Assembly (NCBI GenBank): GCA_013398175.1
Contig: VZRZ01004144.1
Coordinates: 1-64,000, forward strand
Direction: 5' to 3'
DNA from: Climacteris rufus
Taxonomy: Eukaryota > Chordata > Aves > Passeriformes > Climacteridae
DNA length: 64,000 nucleotides
A program made the position numbers and the translations under genes. How positions within the stretch are numbered: the stretch's first letter is position 1; every line of letters starts with the position of its first letter. Of this stretch, positions 1 through 10,308 are shown in pieces. Under the pieces are notes generated by a model. It did not search any database and had not been told where the DNA came from. It saw only the letters and a list, made by a program, of their open reading frames with translations.

Positions 1-260
1 GCGGGCGGCTCCCTAGGCAGAGAGAGAGCCCCGGCCCCGCCGGAGCGCGGCTCCGCGCTGGAGCGGGGCGCTCGGCTGTGCGCGGCGGCGGGAGTGCGGC
101 GCGGGGCCGCGTGTGCGCATCCTGCGGGCGGCTGTTCCCGTGCGCTCCGAGCGGAGAGCGGATCGGGGTATCGGTGCCGCGACACCGGGAGCCCGCTCCC
201 TGTTCTCTAAAGTCGGGCTGACCTTTGTAACGGGTTTCCTATATAGGTCAGCAGCCGGTC
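1..260 (+). promoter_or_regulatory. Downstream edge of a CpG island (exon 1 / intron 1 boundary region)
   Basis: The first ~180 bases are very GC-rich with dense CpG dinucleotides, then composition falls sharply to the AT-rich background by ~250. This is the profile of a vertebrate promoter CpG island seen from its 3' side. The start codon and signal-peptide coding sequence expected for TMEFF2 exon 1 are not visible, so the core promoter and exon 1 probably lie just upstream of base 1. An alternative is that these bases are part of a 5' untranslated or alternative first exon. A short open frame (113-313) starts at GTG, lacks an ATG and is not considered a gene. Confidence 0.6.
238..247. promoter_or_regulatory. 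Perfect CArG-type box (or TATA-like element)
   Basis: The sequence CCTATATAGG fits the serum-response-factor consensus CC(A/T)6GG exactly and is palindromic. It sits at the 3' edge of the CpG island. The same core (CTATATAG) could also act as a TATA element for a start site near 270-280. Binding is inferred from the motif only. Confidence 0.4.
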
Positions 261-1133
261 CTTCTCCGATACGTAAAATAATTCGGAAATCAGACTGTGT
301 AGTAGCCTTCTAAGGGGAAGAGCGTTATTTGGGGTGCTGTATGCATCGCACATGACGTGTTAGATGGAGGGGAATATGCACTGTGAGCTCTTCGTTTTAA
401 ACATGTAGCGATATGGTTAAGAGCATTCAGATGTTTTTTAAAAAATCAATGGATTCAGATCTTAATGGGTTTGGAGTCTGATATAGCTGTTTTGTTTAAT
501 ACCTTGCTGCACGCTGTTGGAGTGGGAAGTCAGCTAGCGAAATCTGAAATTCATGCTTGTATTCGTGAACTGAATCTTCAGTCAGATCTGTAGGTTTTTC
601 CTGGAAAATATGAAGGCAAAGAGCTAGCTAGGTTCACTCAGCGGCTTGTGGGGAACCTGGCACTTCTCCTGTTAACTTAGAGGTCATCAATCTTCATTGG
701 GCTCAGGCAGACCATCACAGAAAACACACAGCCTGTTTGTCTTTATTATTGGGGGCTTTGTTGTGTCATGGGCTGGAGAAATTCCAATTTTGACTTTTGT
801 CCAACAGATTTGTGATCGGATGGGGATAAGTTGATGACATTTCCAACCCAGAGCCATGAAATAGTGTAATTACTGGGTGACTTTTAAGGAAGCCAAGCCT
901 GTGAAATAGAAAGAAAAGCATGTGAGGTAGTGAGGAATAAGAACTAAAAGAAACACCAAGGGAGAAACAAGAGAAAAAGTGGAAAAACTGAGGACAGGGA
1001 AGGACAAAAGAAAATCTGGACTCTATCATTTCATCAACAAGGTTATTGTGCTGTGTGCATTAAAATGCAATCATCCTATATTGTTCGTCTTGCTAGATGA
1101 AAGCTGACTTTTTTTTTTCTCTTTACATTTGAG
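248..1133 (+). other. TMEFF2 intron 1, 3' portion
   Basis: This is non-coding sequence leading into exon 2. It ends in a strong acceptor, with a run of about ten T followed by TCTCTTTACATTTGAG. A purine-rich stretch lies at about 898-1020 (runs of A and G with few pyrimidines on the + strand). It creates a serine/phenylalanine-rich antisense open frame (766-1029) that I regard as compositional. No repeat or RNA gene was recognised here. Confidence 0.75.
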
Positions 1134-1243
1134 GTTATGATGACAGAGAAAATGATCTCTTTCTCTGCGACACCAATACCTGTAAATTTGATGGGGAGTG
1201 TTTAAGGATTGGAGACAGTGTGACTTGTGTCTGTCAGTTCAAG
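1134..1243 (+). CDS. TMEFF2: TMEFF2 exon 2: start of follistatin module 1
   Basis: This 110-nt exon encodes a partial Gly codon plus 36 residues, beginning YDDRENDLFLCDTNTCKFDG and ending CVCQFK. The five cysteines form the EGF-like N-terminal subdomain of the first follistatin module of tomoregulin-2, in the extracellular part of this type I membrane protein. The acceptor (polypyrimidine then TTTGAG) and donor (AAG followed by GTAAGA) are canonical. The first two bases (GT) complete a Gly codon begun in exon 1, as in human TMEFF2, and the exon ends in phase 0. Compared with human (from memory) I see one change, Thr to Ser in IGDSV. Divergence this small across a whole exon, together with the linked exons downstream, makes the assignment to TMEFF2 rather than its paralogue TMEFF1 secure. 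Confidence 0.97.
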
Positions 1244-4200
1244 GTAAGACGATTGATATTTCGCTGTCTAATTCACTAATGAGAATACAAATCAAGGATC
1301 TCCCTTTATAATCTATCACTTAGCAATTTATTTGTCCGTGTGCAGAGAAGTTAGAGGGAAAATCTGGCAGCATGTATAAAGGCTGGCAGGAGAACCAACT
1401 GGTGTCAAGAAGACATAAGTTTCTCTGGGAAAATGCAGATGCTGTGGCTTTAAATGTCCCTTTGGGTCAGCAGTTTCAGGTTGTGCATTTCTGATTTTTC
1501 ATCCCTGCCCTTTTAACAAGGATTTAGAGTCCTTTCTAAATTCATTTCTGATACAGATCATGGCTTATTGTATTCGGAGTTCTGATCTAGTTAAAGAAAT
1601 GGATCTGTAATGTGCTTATGCAATATTTTCAGGAAGGGCTGCATAGTGACAATGCTTTTGCCTGTTTATCTGTCCAGCTGATCAGATTAAGGAGCAATCC
1701 CTCTGTTCCAAAATGATGAACTTCCTTTAGGTTTTATATAGTTTTAGGAGAGCTATTAGTGAGGAGTAGGGGGGTTTCCTTTTATTTCTTCGCTCTTCCT
1801 CCTGCAGCTGCATCCAAACCTGAGCCATTCTCAAAGTCAGACAACTTCATTATGAAGGATTCCACTTAATATGTTTCAGCTAACTCGCAAAACAGCTGGT
1901 CTTTAAATAATGACCTGAATAGAAACTGCACAAATTAAAGGAGTTTTAAGCATGTACCAGCACAGGGTTGTACGTCTGTTTATGCCCCAGTGTTTTCCTG
2001 CATTTTAATATGGATTTTTGAAGTTGTGAGACTTATAATGCTGCTTTGAGTGTTTACAGTAGAACAGGCCAAATAGTGCATGGTTCAAGATTGTGCACAT
2101 CTGTAATGTTTATGTTAATATTGAGCTTTGATAGACTATTCACTTTGAAGCATGACAAGTATCGTTTATACTTCTAGAGCCAAATGTGCCTTCAGAGAAA
2201 AAACCCAAGTGACAAATTCCTTCATTTTAAACAAAGAAGGAATTTTCTCTATTGAGAGCAAGACAGTAATTCTGAAATGCTTCTGTTTTGCATGTTGGAA
2301 GGAAATTCATATTGACCATGGGAGTCTTTTATTCCATTTGGAGTTTGCATGCAATCAAAAATTCAGTGTGAGAATGCTTTTTTGAGCATTTGCCTTGACT
2401 CAGCATGTGCAGTGATATAAGGGTTATGGTCTGCTGTGTTTTCCTCTTTCTAAGAAAAATCTGAAAGGCAGTGGAACATCTGTGACTTGTCCCATTGCCT
2501 GGTGGTAGGCCAGGGCAGCTGTTGTGCCGTGAGCATCAGGAACTTAGAGCAGCCACTGAGAGTGCTTGGGTCTCGTCTTTGGTCTGTTTTGGTGTTGCCA
2601 TTTGGCATAAGTCATTGAACTCATAGCCTGGAAGGTGCAAATTCAGATGTTGCTATCACTAGGGAAGAAGGTATTGGGAGCACTGTTTTCACAAGGCAAG
2701 ATGCCCGTCCCAGGTGATTTGGGGTAAAGGAAGCTAAGTAAACCCTCGGGGCTGTGTCATCCGCTCTTTGAGAGGTGGACGCTATGGGTATGCTGAGTTT
2801 AGCAGTTCTGTAGGGGGCAGTTGAAACAGATTTAAGGAAATCAGACAAGTGGCATATGAATATGTAAATAAGATCAAAAGAATGAGTTGGGCAATTGTGA
2901 GCCCAATCACTAGGACGTGGGTTGGAATCAACAGTAATCTTGGGTTTTAGTGGCCTTTGGATCAGGCCCTGTAAACACTTGGAGCTCTTTGTCTTGCTAG
3001 AGCCCTCTGTGGAGCCGTAGGGCTGACTGTGACCTTGTAGGGCAAATTACCTGTGGCTGATGCCGTGCCAGCGCTGCCCAGGGCGCTGCGGTGCCCGGGG
3101 CTTCTGTAGTCGAACGCGGGCGCTTTGATACAGGCAGAGCTTGGGGGGATGTTAGCTTCTCTTGTAACATCAGTGGGCAGTGTGACAAGCCAAAAAGATA
3201 TGCCACTGGAGTAGAAAATTAATTTCTAGAGTGGTGTCTGAGGCTGGCTAAGCAAGCTGGCCAAGCTGGCCAGGTAATTTATGTCACAAGTAAGGGGGTC
3301 CCCCATCAGAATTCAGGTCTCCCATTTCGGTGACAACTTTTTGTGGTGAGAGTGAGCAAATCAATAGCACACTCCTCATCGCTATAACTATGTTGTATGT
3401 TTTTTTCAGAATTTACCAGTTCTTTTAACTGCACTTTGAGAGAATAAACAAGGATGGAGAGCTCATTTTGTCTCTGTACTGATGAAAAGTTCATCAGTAC
3501 AGCTTGGCCAGCTTGGGTCTTGAGGGACTGGGAAACACAGAAATGGGGAGCAGGGTTTCTGCAATCTTTGGGCTTTTTCAGCCAGAATCACAGATGCTTT
3601 TTGTCTGTCCAAGTGGAGTTAAAATTAATTTATTTTTGTTTGAAAGGGTGAATATGATCAGACTGCTCTGGAACACCTGAGTTAGACTTCCATCCCTGGA
3701 GAGCCAGCAGGCATGTGCTGAGAAAGAGGTTTATGTTGGCTACTTCTGTCATCATAGCCTACTGTGACTCCTCACAATGCGACCTGTATTTCATTGAAAA
3801 ATGCCATGTCCCACTCTGATGAGGAAATGCAAACCCATCCCCTGTGCAGGGCAAGCCCAGACTTGGTTGCTGGCAAGAAGGGAAGGCACTGGGACAGTGC
3901 TGGCTCCATCAGGATGGCTGAGCATGAGGGAAACCACCCTCCTTCCTTCCCTTAGTGGGTCCAACAGAATGTGTGGAGCTGTGCCAGCAGGCATGTGGTT
4001 GGAGACATGGCTCACTGGGGTCTGTACCCATCTGCCCAAAGCCATAGGTCTGGCACCTGGGCTCTTCCCTCTTACATTCCATGAACATGTCAAAAAATGT
4101 ACCAGGTATTTCCATCAGTGACTTTTCTCTTGATTCACCAAGGCTGTGGACAGTCACTGCTCTTCATGTGAGGAAAGAGTCCAGGGTTCTGCTTTCATAC

Positions 4201-7054
4201 ATGTTGAATCTGTCACGTGCTTCCATGTTTGTGGAGCAGCAATATCACCTGCCCAACTTCCAGCTTTGTTGTATTTTTGGCATGTGTTTTTGTGCTACTT
4301 GGTTCAAGATGTAGGTGGCACTTTGGGAGTAGTTGATCCATGAGAGTAGGAGGAGGTCAAGCTTTTAACAGTGTTACCAGGAGGAAGAGTTATACAGGTT
4401 ATCTTTAGAAAACAAACCAGCTGCTTCCAGTGCCCAGCGCTGACCCAAAGGCCTTCAAAGCTGGTTTGTCCCTGGCAGTGACAGTGAGCACTCGAGGCTG
4501 CAAGTGCTGAGGAAGGCAGCCTTTGACTGACTCTTGACTGAATTGGATGCATCCATTTCCCTGCTCTACAGCTGTATTTTGAAAACTTGTACATTTGAGA
4601 GAGAAGTGGGCAGTATGGCACTGTGCTGCTGGGTTTTTTGGGACTTCTGACATGGATTTCCCTGAGTGCTTGATCATCCCTTACTTGGGGGATGAAGAAT
4701 CATTCCTACATGTCGGGCCTGGTCTGTTGGGCCCTAAATCAATGACATAACTGTGTCATGAGACTGAGAACACTGACATTCAACACCTGACATTCTCCAG
4801 TACTAGCAAAAAGCACTTTATTCTAGTGAAGAGCTGCGAGTACGGGATTCAGCAGGTCACGTACAATAGTCTAGCTCCAGTGGATTAGGAACCAGCTGGT
4901 GACTAACATCACAACCTTTACATCAGTGGTCTTGTTTTCTTTCCTGGGTAACTTCCACTGCAGTTTCCAGCTCAAAGCCAAGGCAGGATTTATCTGGAAG
5001 ATATCCCTTCCTTTGCTTCTTGTGGCTCCTGCCTTTTCCATCTGAATGCTAGTCTTCCAAAGGTGGTGGGCAGAGTGGGCTAATGCTTTCTGGAATCCTG
5101 GTGTCTCTCAAACGCATTTTAAAATTGCCAAGCTTTGGAAGAAGTTCCAGCCTAGCTTATAGCACTCCTTTCTATGGATTGGGATTTCACCATTTATGTG
5201 GGGCTGTCTGGCCTTTTCAGATCTGCAGCTGAGTCAGTGTAAAAGATCGTCCTTGGCTCTGGGCAAAACCAGAGAAGTTGCCACTGTGTTTCTTGGGCAA
5301 AGAATCCAGCGTTGTTTCTACATGTAACAAAGCCTGTTGAGATACTTCGGTCCAAATTCCTCACAAATCCATGGGTGACAAGCAGATGATATACCTAAAG
5401 CAAGCATGATTTCGTGCTTCATGCTTTAAAAAATATGCACAATTGTGTTAATTGTCCTGGTTATGTATTCCAGATCAGCCTCCAGCAATTGCTGTTGAGC
5501 TTCTGGATGAAGTTGGCATTTTGTGCTTGAAACATTGCTCAGATTTGGAACATAATGGTGGAAATAGCCTAGAAACATTTTTAATCAACAGTTTAAAATC
5601 TCTTCATGGAGGAAACCTTCGTTAGGAGCAGAAGGAGAGGATTTCTACTGTTGTGGCTGCTGTTTTTCTTCCTTGTTCTGAGGGAAGAAGGTGCTGCGGG
5701 TGGGCAACAGCTTGGGAAGATTTAAGAGAATACAATGCAAAAGGAAAATGTCATTTGTTTTGGCCCAATCAAAATGTCACTCTGACCAACTATGAATAAT
5801 TTCTTGGCAGCTGCTCTGTGTGGAGGCCTGCAATTAATGCAATCTATGCAATTGTTTGTATTAATCACTTCTCTAGTCATTCAGTTTAAAGCATTTTTGA
5901 CATTAATATCCCTGAAATTTCAGTTCTGCGTTTTACATTGTGCCCAACAAACACACCTCAGACACTTTGTGGCATAATGCAGCTAAATAGGATGTATGAT
6001 TTCTTCTAAATTTTTATTCTGGTTTAGGCAGAGGTGAGCATTTGTAAATAATAATTGTGATCATTCCATTTGTTCTAATTAAACAATGAGGCATACCAGG
6101 AGTAGGGTAATCATGAGATAATCATATCCCTGGTATAATTGCCATGTACAGGGCACATCCAAGTATTTCTAAGCCTCCAAGCATGATTATCTTATGATAA
6201 CTGCACCCGGTTGCCCAGTTTTCAATAAAAAATGAAATTATTATTTTTTTAAATGAACAAGAAAAGGCAAAGCTGTCTTTCAGTGGTAGAGGGAATCAAG
6301 CAGGTAGCTTGCAGAGCTCAGCAGGAGCTTGAGCCAAAGCAGGGGTGCATGGTGTAAGAAACTTCTGCACTGGCTGAGCTCACTGCAGTGCCACCACTCC
6401 TGCCCACTGGCTAACGTGGGGAGAACTTGGACCTTTATGGAGCATCCCAGCTGCAGCTTGCCAGGAACAGAAATGTCTGTGCAGAAAGAGGGATGGGTTT
6501 TGATCGTAGGTGTCTCAGAAATCATTTCCCTCTGTCCAGTCAGTACTTACATAGTTACGCACTCACACATGTGTGTGTGCGGACAGCTGTCTCCGTAGCA
6601 CTGGGGGAAGGAGGGGGGGGGGGGGGACGGGGGGGGTGCAGGAGGAGGGGAAAAAAGAGCTGTTCATTGCAATTTGTCTGTAGCCATCCAATGGAAATGC
6701 ATGAGCTGTTACTGCGGATGCGAGGAGTCATTTGCCTTGCCCATATTCCTTCCCTGGGAATGCCCCCTGCTCCTTCTGGCAGTGAGAGGCTTCTCTGGGA
6801 CACTTATTCAACACTTTGGCCATTCAGATTGCGTTTTCCCTAACCTGTTCAAGCCTGTTTTTTCTTTCTAAAAATACCCCCTCCCTCTCCCTTTTGGCTG
6901 TAAATGTGGGGGAGGAGGCTCAGTGTCTCCCTCTCTGTTGTTTTCCCAGTTTTACCACTGGAAGGGAGCGGGGTGTGTGGTGGGGGCACCCGAGTGGGTG
7001 CTGTGCCACCTGGCTGTGTGTCTAACACTGTTGCTCTCTGTCCCTTCCCCTCAG
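1244..7054 (+). other. TMEFF2 intron 2 (5,811 bp)
   Basis: The intron is bounded by GTAAGA at the donor and a pyrimidine tract ending CCCCTCAG at the acceptor. Most is unique AT-rich sequence. The block at about 5780-6250 is rich in homeobox-type TAAT/ATTA cores and looks like a conserved noncoding element. A G-run cluster is at 6603-6650. I saw no confident transposable element. Open frames at 3791-4121, 4304-4677 and 6427-6843 overlap on both strands and have no recognisable domain, so they are not called. Confidence 0.85.
6603..6650 (+). repeat. G-rich low-complexity tract with quadruplex potential
   Basis: The tract contains runs of 5, 14 and 8 consecutive G plus shorter runs within 48 bases, about 405 bases before exon 3. 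It is just downstream of a short CA/TG-alternating stretch (6561-6580). Such a tract can form a G-quadruplex in the transcript (G-rich on the sense strand). The exact run lengths are the part of the window most likely to be affected by sequencing error. Confidence 0.85.
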
Positions 7055-7184
7055 TGTAACAATGACTACGTGCCCGTGTGTGGCTCCAATGGTGACACCT
7101 ACCAGAACGAGTGCTACTTGAAGCAGGCTGCCTGCAAGCAGCAGAGTGAAATTCTCCTGGTGTCCGAGGGCTCGTGTGCGACTG
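7055..7184 (+). CDS. TMEFF2: TMEFF2 exon 3: Kazal-like half of follistatin module 1
   Basis: This 130-nt exon encodes 43 residues plus the first base of an Asp codon. It starts CNNDYVPVCGSNGDTYQNEC and ends VSEGSCAT. Cysteines fall at exon residues 1, 9, 20, 27 and 41, giving the Kazal-type spacing (PVCGSNG, then NEC, then AAC, then GSC) of follistatin module 1. The acceptor has a long pyrimidine tract ending CCCCTCAG and the donor is CTG followed by GTACGT. Phase is 0 at the start and 1 at the end, which joins exon 2 and exon 4 in frame. Relative to human TMEFF2 as I remember it there are a few conservative changes (GES to GDT, YLR to YLK, ILV to ILL). Follistatin modules of this protein are implicated in binding TGF-beta-family ligands or growth factors; that is knowledge of the family, not something seen here. 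Confidence 0.97.
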
Positions 7185-10100
7185 GTACGTATCACTCACT
7201 CCAGGCTGCCCGGGCACCTTGCGATGCCTCCGAGGGAAACAACCTGTGGGTGGCCAAAGCCATTTGAATCCTTGCTTTGCATTCATTACAGGTTAATTCT
7301 TTGCAGTCTTGGGCATGAAAGTTGCTGCCATCCTTCTCTTTCAGGTAACTAAGTGTAGGCTCACAGCCCATGATGCAATATACCACTGGCACTGTTTGGA
7401 GGAGTTCAGTGCAGAAGTAGATTTGTTTTGTAATAGTATCTTGTGCTCCTGATCATCCTGTGCCCTGCCCACACTTCTGAGCTGTTAGGACAAATAACTG
7501 GTAGCAGATTAAGTGAGCAGATGTCTGATAAATGGGCATCTGGATTACCACAAACCTCTCCATAATCTGGAGAGAGAGAACTGGAGCATTATTATTGCCT
7601 GCAATCCAGTTTCTTAGGTTTTTCCGTATCCTTGTAGGGCCAGATTCCCAGCTGGTATGATTCAACAGACCACTGATTGTAATGAGTCCTGCCAATTTAT
7701 ACCAGCTGAAGATTTAGTCCACAAGCACACTTAACCAACAGGTCTGTGCCACGGGTGTTTTGTTCTGGACCAGTGAAAACTGGCTGGCGTGTAAAACAGC
7801 TTTTCTTAACTGCATTGTGAGCTGTTTATGTCTCAGCTTTTATGAAACAGCTAGAAAGGTGAATGAGCAAAACCTGTCAGGAAAGCAGGTTGCTTATGTG
7901 CAGGAGTTCTTGATGTTTTTCTTTCGTGCTCGTTATCTGTTAGAGGTGGGCAGTGAAGTTGACTTGAAAAGAGCAGGAGTAAGTCTTTGTTCTTGAGAGA
8001 GTTCTTTAAACTTAAAGCAGAATTTTTTCTTGGCTGAGGATGGAGGAGTCAATAAAAAGTACATTAGACAAACCTTTTCCAGTGCTGTAATTTCATGTTT
8101 CATACACCTGAGAGAAAATAAACTCCTTTCTCTGGAAATGTTGTTCTTCTCCGAAGCTGTTACCTGACAATTTTCAAGAAGAAAAAAACATATGCTGCAA
8201 TTTTTTTTGTCTATAAATTCGTATTAAATGGAACTCAGGCTGACAAAGCCTACCATGATGTAGGATTTGTTCAACTTAGTAAATTCTCTCAGCACAGCAA
8301 CTGGTCTTTTTTGGTTCAAACTTTTTGATTAAAGGGATAATTTCAGTGCATTGCTACAACTTTCTGAAACTTGCTTGCCTGCTGGCAATGACAGTGTTGA
8401 AAGTGATTCTGAAATGCATTGCGGATTTCAGAAACAGAGATGGATTAAAAAAAGGTTTTCCTGAAGTCTTAATCAAGGTCTTTGACCTCTTTTTTCCTTC
8501 TCCCAAGGAGGAGCTCAGTGGAGAAGGGAGCAGCCATGTACCCTAGGTTTTCCCTATGAGGTGGGGCAGAGAGAGAGGGTGCTCAAGAACCCCCAGCAGA
8601 GACCTGGGCTTCTGAGAGAACTGGCAGGGGTCTGGGCTTTGAAGGGTGGGGCAGGAGGAGAAGCATGAGGTCCTTTTCCTCCAAAAAACCACAGATGATG
8701 TGGTAGGTCATTGTGGGAGGCAGGTTGTAGTAGGTGCTCATTTCCCTTTCTGTGCTGGGGAGAGCTGGCGTGCCAGTGCTTTCCAGAGCCATGAGGGCAC
8801 TGTACTGAAGGAACCTTTCTTTTCTCTTTCCTCAGTAGTTCATTTGGGAAAGAGCATCAGGACAAAAGATGAGATCAGGAAAATTCAGGACATAGTCACT
8901 GGGAAAACACTGTTATTTCTGCTCCTCTTCTCAGACATCTTTTGAATCTGCCCTATGCAGCCCTGCTGGATAAATCTACCATTTGAAGCAATTCTTGTGA
9001 CCAATTATTTAACAAACATTTTCCTTTTTTAGTTTTGAGTAGTGATGGCATATGTAAGCCAGTTCAGATCCACCAGGCCCTTGCTGTCAGTAAATTAGAT
9101 TTAACAGTTCACAGGGTAATCTGATCCCAAAGCAACCTTTCCAAACTCTTTCTATTAATCTTGGTGCTGATAAATGCATAACTGTTCCACTAAGGGGAGG
9201 ATAGGATGGCAACCTCCCTTCCTTCCCTACAGAAGAAACTCCTCTCAGGTGTTGTTTTTGGTAACCCTATGTGTGTGCGTTTCTGTGCTTTGCCTTGCTT
9301 AGAAAGTTTCTTACTGAAGTTCCAGGCTTGACAATTTTGTGATGTTGCACTTTCTAAATTTGTGACTCTCATCGTTCCAGCCAACAAAATGTTGAGCAGA
9401 GGAAAAAGAAAGCACTCAGTTTTGAAACTCAGGAACAACCTTGAGAAAAATGGCATTTTAATAATTTATCTGAAGACTTTGAATAATAGGTTTATTTTGA
9501 ATAATGGTTTATTTCAACTAGTTATGATCTGATGAGATGTCACTGTTTTGTAAAGATAATTGTTGCCCTGAGTTTTGCAGTTCTTCGATGTTTTCATTTT
9601 TCTGTAGGTTTCTCACGCACTTTCTGTAAACATAGCCATGTTTTTCTAACTGTGTTCTATTGTTTGCATTCCTTTCTCCTGGGTGGAGATGTTTGATGGA
9701 TATTTCCTTTGACCAATGTGATGGAGGGGTGGCAATTTCTCCATCCAATCCACTGTGGTTTCTAAGAGGACATATAAATAATGTCTAGGCTCTGGGAGCC
9801 CCAGTGCTCCCGCAGTTTTGGCTGCGCTTTCTCCAACGCTTGTCTGCATCTTTCTTTCATGTCCAAGTGTGACAGATAATGACATGAATTTACAATTCAT
9901 CTGTCCTCAAACAAATGGATTTTAAAATTTCTCCTTGGTGAGGATTTAGTAGTGACCAAGTGAGGTAACTTTGCACAACTGTTGGGAGCAAAGATTTATT
10001 GGTCTAAGCACAACAGAACAAAGTAGAGACTTACAAGGACATTAGAGCATTCCGTTGCTTATGTTATTTTCGTCTGATATAGAGACTTTAAAGAAAAAAG

Positions 10101-10281
10101 AACTGGAGACACGAGAAAGATGGTTTGAGTGAATTACATTCAGATTAGATCTCTATAATTTACCCAGGGATGACATCAAACGCGAGGTACACTGTCATAC
10201 ATTTCACTGGAGCCTTGCTTTGCGTGCTCACAGGACATACTGTAGCACATGAATATAAATTTTTTTCTGTTCTTTCCTCAG
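7185..10281 (+). other. TMEFF2 intron 3 (3,097 bp)
   Basis: The donor is GTACGT and the acceptor is a long T-rich tract ending TTCCTCAG. The sequence is unique and moderately AT-rich. No repeats, RNA genes or convincing open frames were seen. The longest frames (8646-8945 on +, 9190-9456 and 9646-9900 on -) show no domains. Confidence 0.85.
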
Positions 10282-10308
10282 ATGCCGGCTCAGGATCTGG
10301 GGACGGAG
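10282..10308 (+). CDS. TMEFF2: TMEFF2 exon 4: 27-nt microexon (Gly/Ser/Asp linker)
   Basis: Joined to the last base of exon 3, it encodes DAGSGSGDG and carries one further base into exon 5. This equals the start of the acidic, Gly/Ser-rich linker that separates the two follistatin modules in TMEFF2. It has a strong acceptor (TTTTTTCTGTTCTTTCCTCAG-like pyrimidine tract) and the donor GAG followed by GTAAGA. The exon is symmetric (phase 1 at both ends, length divisible by three), so skipping it would keep the frame and simply shorten the linker by nine residues. It is too short to be found by ordinary ORF or homology tools and was placed by phase, splice signals and known protein order. Confidence 0.93.

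Noticed and set aside
113..313. 66-codon frame at the CpG island
   Set aside because: It begins at GTG, has no Kozak ATG and no signal-peptide character, and does not match TMEFF2 exon 1.
6555..6803. Proline-rich minus-strand frame
   Set aside because: It is the G-run tract read in reverse.
6923..7267. 114-codon frame through exon 3 taken as a single coding ORF
   Set aside because: Only 7055-7184 is coding. The rest is intron read through the splice sites, which are canonical at both exon borders.
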